The notes below the pieces were generated by a model, which was given only the letters and a program-made list of their open reading frames with translations, was not told where the DNA came from and did no database searches. Of a DNA stretch of 64,000 bases, positions 28,403-36,477 are shown piece by piece. The stretch covers positions 1-64,000 of the forward strand of contig JAJECK010000051.1 of NCBI GenBank assembly GCA_022822085.1, written 5' to 3'. The position numbers and the translations under genes were made by a program. Position 1 is the first letter of the stretch; the number at the start of each line of letters is the position of its first letter. This DNA is from Candidatus Poribacteria bacterium. GTDB lineage: Bacteria > Poribacteria > WGA-4E > WGA-3G.

Positions 28403-29146
28403 CTATGGGAAGGTGATATTCACGTCAGCAGATTTCCAATGAGTTTCAGGATTTAGCACGTCATTCGAATAGTTATAATCACCTTGGACATAGCGGATAC
28501 CTACCATAATCTTTAATCGGTAGATGAGTTCTTTCACTATTGTAATATTTATTGCGTCGTCCTGGTCTTTATGTAGTCTAAAACCACTATGCAGCAATCG
28601 CACATGTAACCCGTGTCTTACCAATAAAGACGAGAGATGACTTGCCAATGTATTGACTTCCGAAAACAGAAGTTCAACGCCATCTTCCTTGTGCCGTAAA
28701 CTAAAACCGCTATGCCGTACTGGAACATCTATACCCTCTTTATCTAAAAGTGCTTCCAGTTGCATCATATCTTCATTGCGATAGTCTATTCCTTCATTAG
28801 CTTGAATTTCTAATTGATAACCACTATCAACAACGGTCAAAGGAAGTGCTTGTTCGGTGATTAAAGATTCCAATATACCCCTTATCTCTGCCGTTCGATG
28901 TGTATCCACAGCAAGACACGTTGTTGCCTCATCCCTCTCTTTCGCAGGCAGTCCTGCAGAGATGATCCAACTACGATTATTTTCAATAGACCATTTTGTT
29001 AATACTTCTCTTGCTCGTGATCGCGTAGTGCCACTTCCTGGACCGAAAACTAAAATAGGTTCATTATAAGGTACAGAAACATGGATTGGTAATTTGAGTT
29101 CATCAATCAAAGCGTTGAGTAATTCCTTTACTTTATTCGGATTCAT
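28403..29146 (-). CDS. H-x-G-F repeat protein A (unrecognised family)
   Basis: A 247-residue cytosolic-looking protein, no signal or membrane segment. It contains repeated modules of about 40 residues: a helix of the L-L-x-x-L-I-x-E type, then L-P-(L/V)-x-V, then a (H/D)-S-G-(F/Y)-x-L turn, at residues about 107-112, 145-150 and 186-191, plus a diverged first unit at 18-35. The end reads G-I-R-Y-V-Q-G-D-Y. It is closest to copy C. The ATG overlaps the stop of a truncated ferredoxin frame by four bases (ATGA). I do not know the family; function is not assigned. Confidence 0.75.
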   Translation of the reverse strand: MNPNKVKELLNALIDELKLPIHVSVPYNEPILVFGPGSGTTRSRAREVLTKWSIENNRSWIISAGLPAKERDEATTCLAVDTHRTAEIRGILESLITEQALPLTVVDSGYQLEIQANEGIDYRNEDMMQLEALLDKEGIDVPVRHSGFSLRHKEDGVELLFSEVNTLASHLSSLLVRHGLHVRLLHSGFRLHKDQDDAINITIVKELIYRLKIMVGIRYVQGDYNYSNDVLNPETHWKSADVNITFP

Positions 29147-29250
29147 AATTCATACTCCTTACGAATTGGGAAAATACATTCTACAGGACATACTTCAGCA
29201 CAAATGTGGTCTTTTACGTCAATGCATGGTTCGCAAATTACATAGGTCAT
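29143..29250 (-). pseudogene. Truncated ferredoxin piece coupled to protein A
   Basis: A 35-residue frame identical in style to ferredoxin copy 3 up to C-P-V-E-C-I, then P-I-R-K-E-Y-E-L and stop. Only the first cluster segment remains. Its TGA overlaps the ATG of protein A (ATGA), so even as a relic it could act as a translated leader. Confidence 0.7.
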
Positions 29251-29404
29251 TTTTTGTTCTCCTTTTAATTGTATGTGTCCATCCAAGTGGAATATCGTTT
29301 TCTGGTTCTTTATCTGGCATTGGGTATATGCACTCAACTGGACAAACCGCAATGTATGCGTTATCTTTTACATCAATGCATGGTTCGCAAATTATGTATG
29401 TCAT
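29219..29404 (-). pseudogene. Second truncated ferredoxin piece
   Basis: A 61-residue frame starting M-T-Y-I-I-C-E-P-C-I-D-V-K-D-N-A-Y and continuing V-C-P-V-E-C-I-Y-P. The second 3Fe ligand position (Cys17) is Tyr and the whole second half of the ferredoxin is missing. The last residues run out of frame through the start of the next ferredoxin piece. Confidence 0.65.
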
Positions 29405-29432
29405 TTTAGGTGCCTCCTTCGTTGTTCTTGTT

Positions 29433-30263
29433 TTAATAATAAGGACTGCTTGTGAACAACTTTACATAGTTCCAATTGATATCCGATTTCCATTCTGGCT
29501 TAACTTTTTTTACGTCTCCCATGCTGTTTCCACTTGCCCTATAATCAATTCCAGACATAAATTTTAAGCGGAGTGCCAATTCTTTTATCTCTGCAAGATC
29601 TATTTCGTATTCTTGGTCTTTTTTTAGTTCAAAACCGTTGTGGAGTAAGTACGGTTTCAATCCGTAATCTTCTAATGGACTTTGCAAGCGTTTTGCTAAA
29701 TCTTGAATTCCTGAAAATTGTATATCTGTGGATTCGTTTGCATATCGGGATAAGCTAAAACCGCTATGGCGTACCTGGACTTCTAAGTTCTGTTCTTTTA
29801 TCAAGGTTTCAAGTCTTAACATTTCTGCGTCACGATAACATGTTGGGTCTTCTGACAGGACTATGACAACAAAACCGATATAGTAAATATCGCATTGCAG
29901 TTTTCGTTCTGCCATCAAAGATTCCAATATTTCCCTCACTTCAGAAAGCCGTTTCGTACCTAATGCAAGATGTTCTATCTCCTCGCACATCTCAGATTCA
30001 GTTATTCCTACAGATGTCCTATAGCTTCTATGTTTTCCGTAAAACCCGATAGCTTCTCTTGCTTCTTGTGCTATTTTAGGAATTTCGTCGCGCTCATCTC
30101 TTTCAAGATCCATCCACTGTTTTGCTATTTCTTTTAGATGATCTCTTACCCCATTAGAATCGTCTTCACTAATCAAGAGAGGTCCGCAATCCGAAACCGT
30201 AACGGGCAATACTAACTCTGTAACTGAAGATCGCAATAATTCTTTCACATCGTTCGGGTACAT
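29433..30263 (-). CDS. H-x-G-F repeat protein B (unrecognised family)
   Basis: A 276-residue member of the longer subtype (with D and E). The N-terminus V-K-E-L-L-R-S-S is followed by L-P-V-T-V and G-P-L-L-I-S-E-D-D-S. A charged helical insert (about 50-90) follows. The repeat turns are Y-I-G-F-V-V, R-H-S-G-F-S-L and L-H-N-G-F-E-L, and the end is G-I-D-Y-R-A-S-G-N-S-M-G then a W-K-S-D-I-N-W segment. No known catalytic motif and no cysteine pattern for a metal site are seen. Confidence 0.75.
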   Translation of the reverse strand: MYPNDVKELLRSSVTELVLPVTVSDCGPLLISEDDSNGVRDHLKEIAKQWMDLERDERDEIPKIAQEAREAIGFYGKHRSYRTSVGITESEMCEEIEHLALGTKRLSEVREILESLMAERKLQCDIYYIGFVVIVLSEDPTCYRDAEMLRLETLIKEQNLEVQVRHSGFSLSRYANESTDIQFSGIQDLAKRLQSPLEDYGLKPYLLHNGFELKKDQEYEIDLAEIKELALRLKFMSGIDYRASGNSMGDVKKVKPEWKSDINWNYVKLFTSSPYY

Positions 30264-30350
30264 ATTTTTTCCTCCATAGAAGGTTGTGTTTTTGAGTTCT
30301 GATTCGTTCAGATTAATATGTATGTGAATTTCGTGTCTATGCGTTGACCA

Positions 30351-31085
30351 CTACGACAAAGCAGTAGTTATATCTGCATGCGTCCAGTGAATGTCTGTAT
30401 CCAGACCGGGCACTATGTACCCGTGACCGCCTTGAACATAGCGGATACCCACCATGGCCTCCAATCGATTTGTCAACTCCTCCACTTCTGCGATATCAAT
30501 TTCGTCTTCTTGCTTTTTATGCACTTGAAAACCTATATGGAGCAATTTCACGTGTAGTCCGTATTCTATCAACAAGGAGGCGAGATGTTTTGCCAATGTT
30601 TCGGCATCAGCAAACTGAACTTCGGTGTCGTCTTCCTTATGCCGTAAACCGAAACCGTTATGCCGTACTGGAATATCTAAACCCTCTTTTTCATACATTG
30701 ATTCCAGTGTCATCATTTCTTCACTCCGATAATCAACGTTTTCATCTATTAGGATGTCCAAACTAAAACCGCAATCAGTCACTTTCAAAGGCAGTGCCTG
30801 CTCTGTAATTAGTGATTCCAAGATGGCTTTTACCTCTGACGAACGGTGCGTGTCTAAAGCCAGGCGTGTTGTTAGTTTATAAATTTCTGTAACGGTGCGT
30901 CCGACAGAAATTCCATGACTCAAGTGATCGCCATCCATCCACTCTTTTACTATTTCTTCTGCTCGTGCTCGTGTTGCACTATCACTATTAATAATCACTT
31001 TTGGTCCACAATCATAGGTATAGATAGGTAGATTGAGCTCTTCAATTAAACCGTTTAGTATTTCCTCAACTTTGCTTGGATTCAT
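30351..31085 (-). CDS. H-x-G-F repeat protein C (unrecognised family)
   Basis: A 244-residue member of the short subtype, similar to A over its full length: L-E-S-L-I-T-E-Q-A-L-P-L and V-R-H-N-G-F-G-L-R-H-K-E-D are nearly the same in both. The turns are D-C-G-F-S-L, R-H-N-G-F-G-L and L-H-I-G-F-Q-V. The end is G-I-R-Y-V-Q-G-G-H-G. A and C look like the products of a duplication that skipped B, so the cluster grew by more than simple tandem steps. Confidence 0.75.
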   Translation of the reverse strand: MNPSKVEEILNGLIEELNLPIYTYDCGPKVIINSDSATRARAEEIVKEWMDGDHLSHGISVGRTVTEIYKLTTRLALDTHRSSEVKAILESLITEQALPLKVTDCGFSLDILIDENVDYRSEEMMTLESMYEKEGLDIPVRHNGFGLRHKEDDTEVQFADAETLAKHLASLLIEYGLHVKLLHIGFQVHKKQEDEIDIAEVEELTNRLEAMVGIRYVQGGHGYIVPGLDTDIHWTHADITTALS

Positions 31086-31182
31086 AGTTCAGTCTCCTTT
31101 CATTGAAATAGAATAGGTGTCAAGTATAGTCCTACAGAGCGATTTAACTCTGAGAACCACTTTGTCCTGTTGTTTTCTGAAG

Positions 31183-31995
31183 TTACCAGGGCCGGGATGA
31201 ACTCATCCGCGCATCTTTCCAATTAATTTCATTTGTCCAGCCAGGCTTCACACCCTTTTTAGGTCCCATACCGTAAGCACCTACTCTATAATCAATACCT
31301 GTGATAAACATTAGGCGGGAGGCCAATTCCTTAGCCTCTGCGACATTTATCTCAACTTCTCGGTCCTTCTCTAATTGAAAACCATTATGAATCAATCTCA
31401 CTTGTAGTCCGTGCTTTCCTATTTTAGATTGTAAACGCCGTGCCGCTTCCTGCACTTTTGAAAACTGGACATCAGGAGCATCCTCCTTTGGGTATAAGGT
31501 AAAACCCGCATGGCGGACATGAAAAACGTTATCTCTGTCTCCAAAACAACCTTCAAAGGTCATCCTCTCCAGCAGGGTATCGAGTTCTATCATATCGTCA
31601 GTCCGGAATTGCATCGGATTATCCGGGAGAATAACCACTGTAAACCATAAGTGAATGATATTGAAAGGTAACTCTCGTTCTTTAATTAAGGATCGGAGCA
31701 CCTCATTAACTTCCGCAATACGAGTTGAATTTGATGCTAAATGCTCTACTTCGTCATATATATCAGAAATCTTACGCCCTCTGGAAAGACGCCAATGTCC
31801 ACTGATAGTAAAATTTTTTAATTTTTCCGCGATTTCATCTCCCTTCCACCTTCTAATTACCTCCTCCGTGTATGATCTCGTTGCTGAGTTGTCATCTTCA
31901 GAAATCAATAGAGGTCCGTTTTCCACAGAGGTGATTGGCAGGGCAAATTCATTAATCAAGGATCTCAGTAATTCGTTAACATCATTTGGATTCAT
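31183..31995 (-). CDS. H-x-G-F repeat protein D (unrecognised family)
   Basis: A 270-residue member of the long subtype. It shares G-P-L-L-I-S-E-D-D with B and E and ends G-I-D-Y-R-V-G-A-Y-G-M-G-P-K followed by V-K-P-G-W-T-N-E-I-N-W. The second turn is less typical (H-L-W-F-T-V), and there is a 10-residue insert before R-H-A-G-F-T-L. The third turn is I-H-N-G-F-Q-L. No signal peptide. Confidence 0.75.
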   Translation of the reverse strand: MNPNDVNELLRSLINEFALPITSVENGPLLISEDDNSATRSYTEEVIRRWKGDEIAEKLKNFTISGHWRLSRGRKISDIYDEVEHLASNSTRIAEVNEVLRSLIKERELPFNIIHLWFTVVILPDNPMQFRTDDMIELDTLLERMTFEGCFGDRDNVFHVRHAGFTLYPKEDAPDVQFSKVQEAARRLQSKIGKHGLQVRLIHNGFQLEKDREVEINVAEAKELASRLMFITGIDYRVGAYGMGPKKGVKPGWTNEINWKDARMSSSRPW

Positions 31996-32027
31996 AGTTC
32001 ATTCTCCTTCTGCAAAGTCTGTTATGT

Positions 32028-32867
32028 CTAATAAGGCCCGCTCGTAAAAAACGTTATAGAATTCCAATTAATTTTATTGGTCCATCCAGGTTTCACATCT
32101 TTTTCTGGACCCATACCGTATCCACTCGCTTGGTAATGAATGCCTGTCATAAACTTTAAACGGGTTGCCAACTCCTTAACCTCCGCAATGTGTACCTCGT
32201 CCTCTTGGTTTTTCTCAAGCTCAAAACCGTCGTGGAGTACGTGTGTCTTCAATCCGTGTTTTTCCAATGAAGCCTGTAGGCGGCTTGCTAACTCCTGAAG
32301 TCGTGAGAATTGAATATCGGGTGAACCGTTTTCTATTCGAGCTAAATTAAAACCACTATGACGTACTTGCACTTCTAAGTTCTCTTTTTCAAGTAAGGTC
32401 TCAAGTTCTACCATATCTTCGTCACGATAACGTGTCGGGTCTTCTGGAAGTATTACCACATCAAAACCCCGATAGAAAATATCGCACGGAAGATTTCGTT
32501 CTGTGATGAGTGATTTCAAAATATTTCGGACTTCTGGAATACGTTGTGTATCTGAGGCAAGGTATTCTACTTCGTCATAAATATCAGATACAGTTTTCCC
32601 TACAGAGATGCCGTGATTTCTATGATTTCTATGCAAACCTACCTCTTCCCTCAAACGCGCGATACATTCTCGCATTTCTTGCGGAATTTCATCGCTATCG
32701 CTTCTATCAAGGTTCATCCACTGCTGAGCTATATCTTCAAGACGTTCTCTGGGCACTTTAGAATCGTCTTCGCTAATCAGTAGAGGACCATAATTGAACA
32801 AGGTAACGGGTAGGACAAACTCTGCAGTTAAAGATTCCAGTAATTTGTTAACATCATTGGGATTCAT
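32028..32867 (-). CDS. H-x-G-F repeat protein E (unrecognised family)
   Basis: A 279-residue member of the long subtype, the closest relative of B. It has G-P-L-L-I-S-E-D-D-S near residue 27, a charged helical region (50-90), Y-R-G-F-D-V, R-H-S-G-F-N-L and L-H-D-G-F-E-L turns and the V-K-P-G-W-T-N-K-I-N-W tail. The gap to D is 32 bases, consistent with one transcript. Confidence 0.75.
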   Translation of the reverse strand: MNPNDVNKLLESLTAEFVLPVTLFNYGPLLISEDDSKVPRERLEDIAQQWMNLDRSDSDEIPQEMRECIARLREEVGLHRNHRNHGISVGKTVSDIYDEVEYLASDTQRIPEVRNILKSLITERNLPCDIFYRGFDVVILPEDPTRYRDEDMVELETLLEKENLEVQVRHSGFNLARIENGSPDIQFSRLQELASRLQASLEKHGLKTHVLHDGFELEKNQEDEVHIAEVKELATRLKFMTGIHYQASGYGMGPEKDVKPGWTNKINWNSITFFTSGPY

Positions 32868-32913
32868 AACTCAACCTCCTAATGTCTAATCACGTTACAG
32901 TAAAGTTTCGTCT

Positions 32914-33636
32914 TCAACTTTTCCATTCACGCCGTGGGAAACGCCACAAAGAAATTCGGATATTGGCACTTGTGCAACTCGTGGATTTAAAGACTTCCTC
33001 GGAAGGTGGTGTACTGTATGAATCCAACACATAGTTAATGCCGAGGGTATCATCTATCCGTCTCGCAATCTCATCAACTTTTGAGAGAGGTATGTTCGCT
33101 TCAGAAGTTTTCTCTAATCTGAAACCTCTATGGAACAATTTTGCTTTGATGCGTTTCTCCTTTAGGAGCGTTTCAAAGCGATTTGCCACCCCATCAAGCT
33201 GCGTTGGTAGAACCTTCGCCCCCTGTTTTTTTTCTAACCGAAATCCACCGTGAAGAATTTTGACAGGGTACCGCGTTGTGTCATCCTCAGCCAATGTAAC
33301 TAATCGGAAACCGTGATCAGTGAGACAGATAGGTAATTTTTGTGCTGTTATGATAGATTCAAGGAGCACTTCAATTTCTAAAGATTCTAACAATTCTTTT
33401 GAAGGCGAAACAGAATCGGTTTTGGTATAGAATTCCATAATTTCTGCTCGCCCGGGATGACGCGTGTAAATTTTACCATCTTTATTCCATTGATGGATAA
33501 CATCTTTGATGCGTCCCTCTGTGGTATGATCCGATGTGTCTACGTTCTGAGTAGGGGCAATATCAATAACATCAATTGGCAGTCCCTCCTCCGCAATTAA
33601 GGTTTTTAGCAATTCCTTGACGGCATTCGGTGTCAT
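32914..33636 (-). CDS. H-x-G-F repeat protein F, diverged member
   Basis: A 240-residue member, the first paralogue after the sigma factor and the most different. It keeps V-K-E-L-L-K-T-L-I-A-E-E-G-L-P-I at the start, and the turns D-H-G-F-R-L, L-H-G-G-F-R-L and F-H-R-G-F-R-L, each followed by E-K-K or E-K-T. A Trp/Arg-rich end (S-L-W-R-F-P-R-R-E-W) is unique to it. It shows the module most regularly and would be the best seed for a profile. Confidence 0.72.
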   Translation of the reverse strand: MTPNAVKELLKTLIAEEGLPIDVIDIAPTQNVDTSDHTTEGRIKDVIHQWNKDGKIYTRHPGRAEIMEFYTKTDSVSPSKELLESLEIEVLLESIITAQKLPICLTDHGFRLVTLAEDDTTRYPVKILHGGFRLEKKQGAKVLPTQLDGVANRFETLLKEKRIKAKLFHRGFRLEKTSEANIPLSKVDEIARRIDDTLGINYVLDSYSTPPSEEVFKSTSCTSANIRISLWRFPRREWKS

Positions 33637-33696
33637 GTGTGCCCTCCTTTTAGTCTAAGAATGCAATTCAGTTGAAAAGGTTACATAAAAATTGTC

Positions 33697-34329
33697 TTAT
33701 CCTGTTTTTGTTTCCTCTTGTTTTCTAAATATGTTGTCAAATTCACCGGGGTATTCAGTCTTCATCCAAGCAACAACTTTTTTCTTTGCGCGATGCAAGC
33801 GGACCTTCGTTGCCGACACTGATATTTCCAATTTTTCGGCAATGTCTTCCAAGGTCATCTTAGGATTTGCCAGTTTCAGTTCAAACACTTGCTGTTCGGA
33901 AATTGGTAGCCGTTGTGCAAGAGCATAGACGATCTCCATCTGTTCTTTTGCGATGATGCGATAGATTGGGGAACGGTGTTCAAGGTCTACCAAATATGCC
34001 TCTGGATTTCCTTCAATTGAACCGATTTCAAGTTTTCTCTGTTCTTTACGAAAGTGTGCTGCAATGAGTTGATGCGCGATGCTAAACAACCAACTGGAAA
34101 AACTTTTGGGATTCCGAAGCGTGCTGAGATTCTGATGCACTTTAATAAATGTCTCTTGCACAAGGTCTTGTGCTGTTTCCCAATTACCAACGCGTCTATA
34201 GAAGAAACTGAGCAGTGGACCTTCGTACCGATGATAGAGAATTTCGAATGCTCCATCCTCATCAACGTCTAAATTTTGATGTTCTAATTCTTCGTCGTGG
34301 TGATCTTCCATTACAACACACCTACTCAT
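33697..34329 (-). CDS. Sigma-70 family (ECF-like) sigma factor
   Basis: A 210-residue sigma factor with region 2 (about 25-95: A-Q-D-L-V-Q-E-T-F-I-K-V, S-W-L-F-S-I-A-H) and region 4 (about 130-185: L-E-D-I-A-E-K-L-E-I-S-V-S-A-T-K-V-R-L-H-R-A). A 24-residue acidic N-terminal extension precedes it. It is 60 bases upstream of the first H-x-G-F paralogue on the same strand. No membrane anti-sigma gene is adjacent, so the paralogues themselves are candidates for its control or its targets (inference). Confidence 0.9.
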   Translation of the reverse strand: MSRCVVMEDHHDEELEHQNLDVDEDGAFEILYHRYEGPLLSFFYRRVGNWETAQDLVQETFIKVHQNLSTLRNPKSFSSWLFSIAHQLIAAHFRKEQRKLEIGSIEGNPEAYLVDLEHRSPIYRIIAKEQMEIVYALAQRLPISEQQVFELKLANPKMTLEDIAEKLEISVSATKVRLHRAKKKVVAWMKTEYPGEFDNIFRKQEETKTG

Positions 34330-34349
34330 CTGTTCACTCTAATAAGGCG

Positions 34350-34480
34350 GGGATCGGAGTTCCCCCCTACAATACACAAGATTCTGATTCGGAGTTCCCC
34401 CTACAATACACAAGATTCTGATCGGAGTTCCCTCCTACAATACATAAGATTCTGTAGGAGCGATCTACGAATAGCGTCCT
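34350..34480 (+). repeat. Three tandem 33-35-bp repeats plus an inverted unit
   Basis: Units starting CGGAGTTCCC...CTACAATACA occur at 34355, 34390 and 34423, followed by an inverted TGTAGGAGCGATCTACGAAT unit at 34453-34472. The family also occurs at 1957 and 27311. It lies directly upstream of the sigma gene and may affect its promoter. It is not a CRISPR: there are no unique spacers. Confidence 0.7.
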
Positions 34481-34588
34481 ATCACTATTAATGAGACACC
34501 TGCCTATTGTAAAGTTAGCAGAATGATTTTAAATGTTAGAATGTAAATCAGATAAAAAGGTTACATACAATTTATACAGTTGTTTCTG

Positions 34589-34597
34589 TGGTATAAT
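34589..34597 (+). promoter_or_regulatory. Extended -10 promoter of the lipoprotein gene
   Basis: TGGTATAAT gives a perfect -10 with TGn extension, 110 bases before the ATG at 34707. No clear -35 hexamer. Confidence 0.4.
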
Positions 34598-34706
34598 AAC
34601 AGGGACACATCAAGATAAAATAAAGAAAATTGTTTCAGTTGATAACAAAGGATCAAAGCAAGTTTTAATCTTTTTAAGTTTCCCATCAATTGGAGATGTA
34701 AATAAC

Positions 34707-35321
34707 ATGTTGAAGGTATTAGCAAAAATAAGTGTAGTCCTTGCATTAATGATTTTTATTGTTGCCTGTAACACAGACCTTTCCCCTGTGGAACCGGACA
34801 AGATAGATATAGTGTCTCCAGAAGATTTCTTAGCAATCAAGGATGTCATAAAACAGTGGCGTGAAGGATATGAAATTGAGGATATTGAGACATACATGAG
34901 CGCGTATTGGTCGGAAGGTTTTCGTTATGTTGGGGACTTGGGTACAGAAGGCGATAAAACTGATGACATAGAATTTGATGATTTGCGTGAAGAACGTGAT
35001 GCAGCGAATCAGGTTTTTAATCAATTCCAAGATATCAGTGTCCAACTCTCTTCCCCTCCAGAAGTAGCTATTGATATGGATAAGACGCGTGCCGAAGTGC
35101 GAAATCACTACCGCATCCAAGGTTCCGTGGCATCAGGTGAATTATTTCGAGGGGAATATACGGGGTGGTTTGCTGAAGGTGACAACTTGTTCATTTTTGA
35201 AAAAAGAGATGGTGAATGGCGTATCGCTGAGTGGTATGATGAAGCGTTCAATGCGGGAGAGATCCTGATTGAGAATGAGCAGTTGCTGCCTATTGTTTGG
35301 TCAACATTAAAACGACAATGA
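34707..35321 (+). CDS. SnoaL/NTF2-like lipoprotein with a WxxLK tail
   Basis: The frame is open from 34533, but the ATG at 34707 has GGAG upstream and starts a clean lipoprotein leader ending in the lipobox I-V-A-C (Cys20). The mature part (about 35-195) looks like an NTF2/SnoaL fold: I-K-D-V-I-K-Q-W-R, then Y-M-S-A-Y-W-S-E-G-F and a closing D-G-E-W-R-I-A-E-W-Y. The C-terminus L-L-P-I-V-W-S-T-L-K is a variant of the tag found in six other proteins here. Probably a cell-surface protein; ligand unknown. Confidence 0.75.
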   Translation: MLKVLAKISVVLALMIFIVACNTDLSPVEPDKIDIVSPEDFLAIKDVIKQWREGYEIEDIETYMSAYWSEGFRYVGDLGTEGDKTDDIEFDDLREERDAANQVFNQFQDISVQLSSPPEVAIDMDKTRAEVRNHYRIQGSVASGELFRGEYTGWFAEGDNLFIFEKRDGEWRIAEWYDEAFNAGEILIENEQLLPIVWSTLKRQ

Positions 35322-35365
35322 TTTATTGGACAGGATTATCAGACACGGCATAACTGCGCTACAGT

Positions 35366-35665
35366 TCACTTTAGACGGAATATTCCACGCATCAGATGGA
35401 ACATTCCACGCATCAGGGTGAAAATAAACTGAAGGAACTTTTGTAGCAACCGAAACAGAAATAGAAATACAATATAGGTAAGATATAAGTGTGCGATAAC
35501 TACTCCACCAAAGATCAGTAGTTTTAATATCATAATCGCCAGAGAAACACCCATTTCTTCTGGTGTGTCATGGGTATAAGTATACGTGATGAAAACGATA
35601 ACCCCACAGGTGAGAAGTGTGAGCAAGGCAAGGCTTATGAAAAACTTTCTATAGTCCATTTGCAA
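35366..35665 (-). CDS. Small membrane protein
   Basis: A 99-residue protein with two clear hydrophobic segments (about 10-28 and 42-75, the second long enough for two helices). The tail repeats itself (L-M-R-G-M-F-H-L-M-R-G-I-F), encoded by a short duplicated stretch at 35383-35417. No family recognised. Confidence 0.5.
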   Translation of the reverse strand: MQMDYRKFFISLALLTLLTCGVIVFITYTYTHDTPEEMGVSLAIMILKLLIFGGVVIAHLYLTYIVFLFLFRLLQKFLQFIFTLMRGMFHLMRGIFRLK

Positions 35666-35715
35666 GTCGTTTGTGTGAACTGAGTTGCTGTTTTTCTATT
35701 AGACATTATATAAGT

Positions 35716-36477
35716 TTAATCGAAGTGTTTGTCATAACACCAAGGTCTAAAGTTTAGACGAAAGTTATGTAATCCACAACAGATTTTCATGACTAAATCA
35801 CTAAAACCTTGTTTCCAATTGCGCAACTTGTCTTTGACAATGCGGTATCTTTTGACGCTACTCATCACATGTTCAACACGGATACGAATAGACGCTATTT
35901 CTCGGTTTCTTGCTTTTTCAGCTGCTGTCAGTTCACCGCCTTTCGGTTTCTTTTTCGGTTGGACAACAGTAATACCATCAGGATTAAAACCTAAAAAACC
36001 GGAATCTTGGTATAAATAACTACCACTTGGTAAAAAACATACTGTTTCATCGGCAATGCGTTTATCATGCATGCTGCCTTTGCACGTAGGGGACAATACT
36101 AATACTTTGCACGCAGCATTAATAAGTAGATTATTTTTGACAGTGTGTTGTTTCTTTTTGCCACTATAATAGTCTTTCTGTGCTTGTTGGTCTTTTGGAC
36201 GCTGTATCGGACGCTCTGTGCAATCTTGAAAAAAATGTTCGGGTGCCGTTGTGCCACTTTCAACATTTGTCTCTTTTTCAAAAGTCTCAGGAGTTGCCTT
36301 GCTAAACGGCAACTCACCGAGTTCATCTAATGCCCGGTGTAATATCGGTGAAAGTAGGTGTATCCACTTATTCGTATCAGGTTGAGACATATCAAAGAAT
36401 GTACCAAGAGCATCCTGGGTCCATGCCTGTCGTAGATAGACCAAAATAAACAGAAGTTTATCTTCTATATTTGACAA
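35716..36477 (-). CDS. IS5-like transposase, catalytic frame
   Basis: A 253-residue frame with I-E-D-K-L-L-F-I-L-V-Y-L-R at the start, the first catalytic Asp in D-C-T-E-R-P-I-Q-R-P, a second in Y-Q-D-S-G-F-L-G, and the Glu in R-I-R-V-E-H-V. The DDE triad is therefore present. The closing part (R-N-W-K-Q-G-F-S-D) is typical of the family. Translation probably needs the -1 shift from the upstream frame. Confidence 0.82.
   Translation of the reverse strand: MSNIEDKLLFILVYLRQAWTQDALGTFFDMSQPDTNKWIHLLSPILHRALDELGELPFSKATPETFEKETNVESGTTAPEHFFQDCTERPIQRPKDQQAQKDYYSGKKKQHTVKNNLLINAACKVLVLSPTCKGSMHDKRIADETVCFLPSGSYLYQDSGFLGFNPDGITVVQPKKKPKGGELTAAEKARNREIASIRIRVEHVMSSVKRYRIVKDKLRNWKQGFSDLVMKICCGLHNFRLNFRPWCYDKHFD

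Noticed and set aside
34350-34480. Regular 33-35-base repeats as a CRISPR array
   Set aside because: The whole unit repeats with no unique spacers, only three copies, and no cas genes are near.
34533-34706. A 58-residue N-terminal extension of the lipoprotein
   Set aside because: It precedes a clean lipobox leader with its own GGAG at the ATG 34707, and a promoter -10 lies inside the extension.
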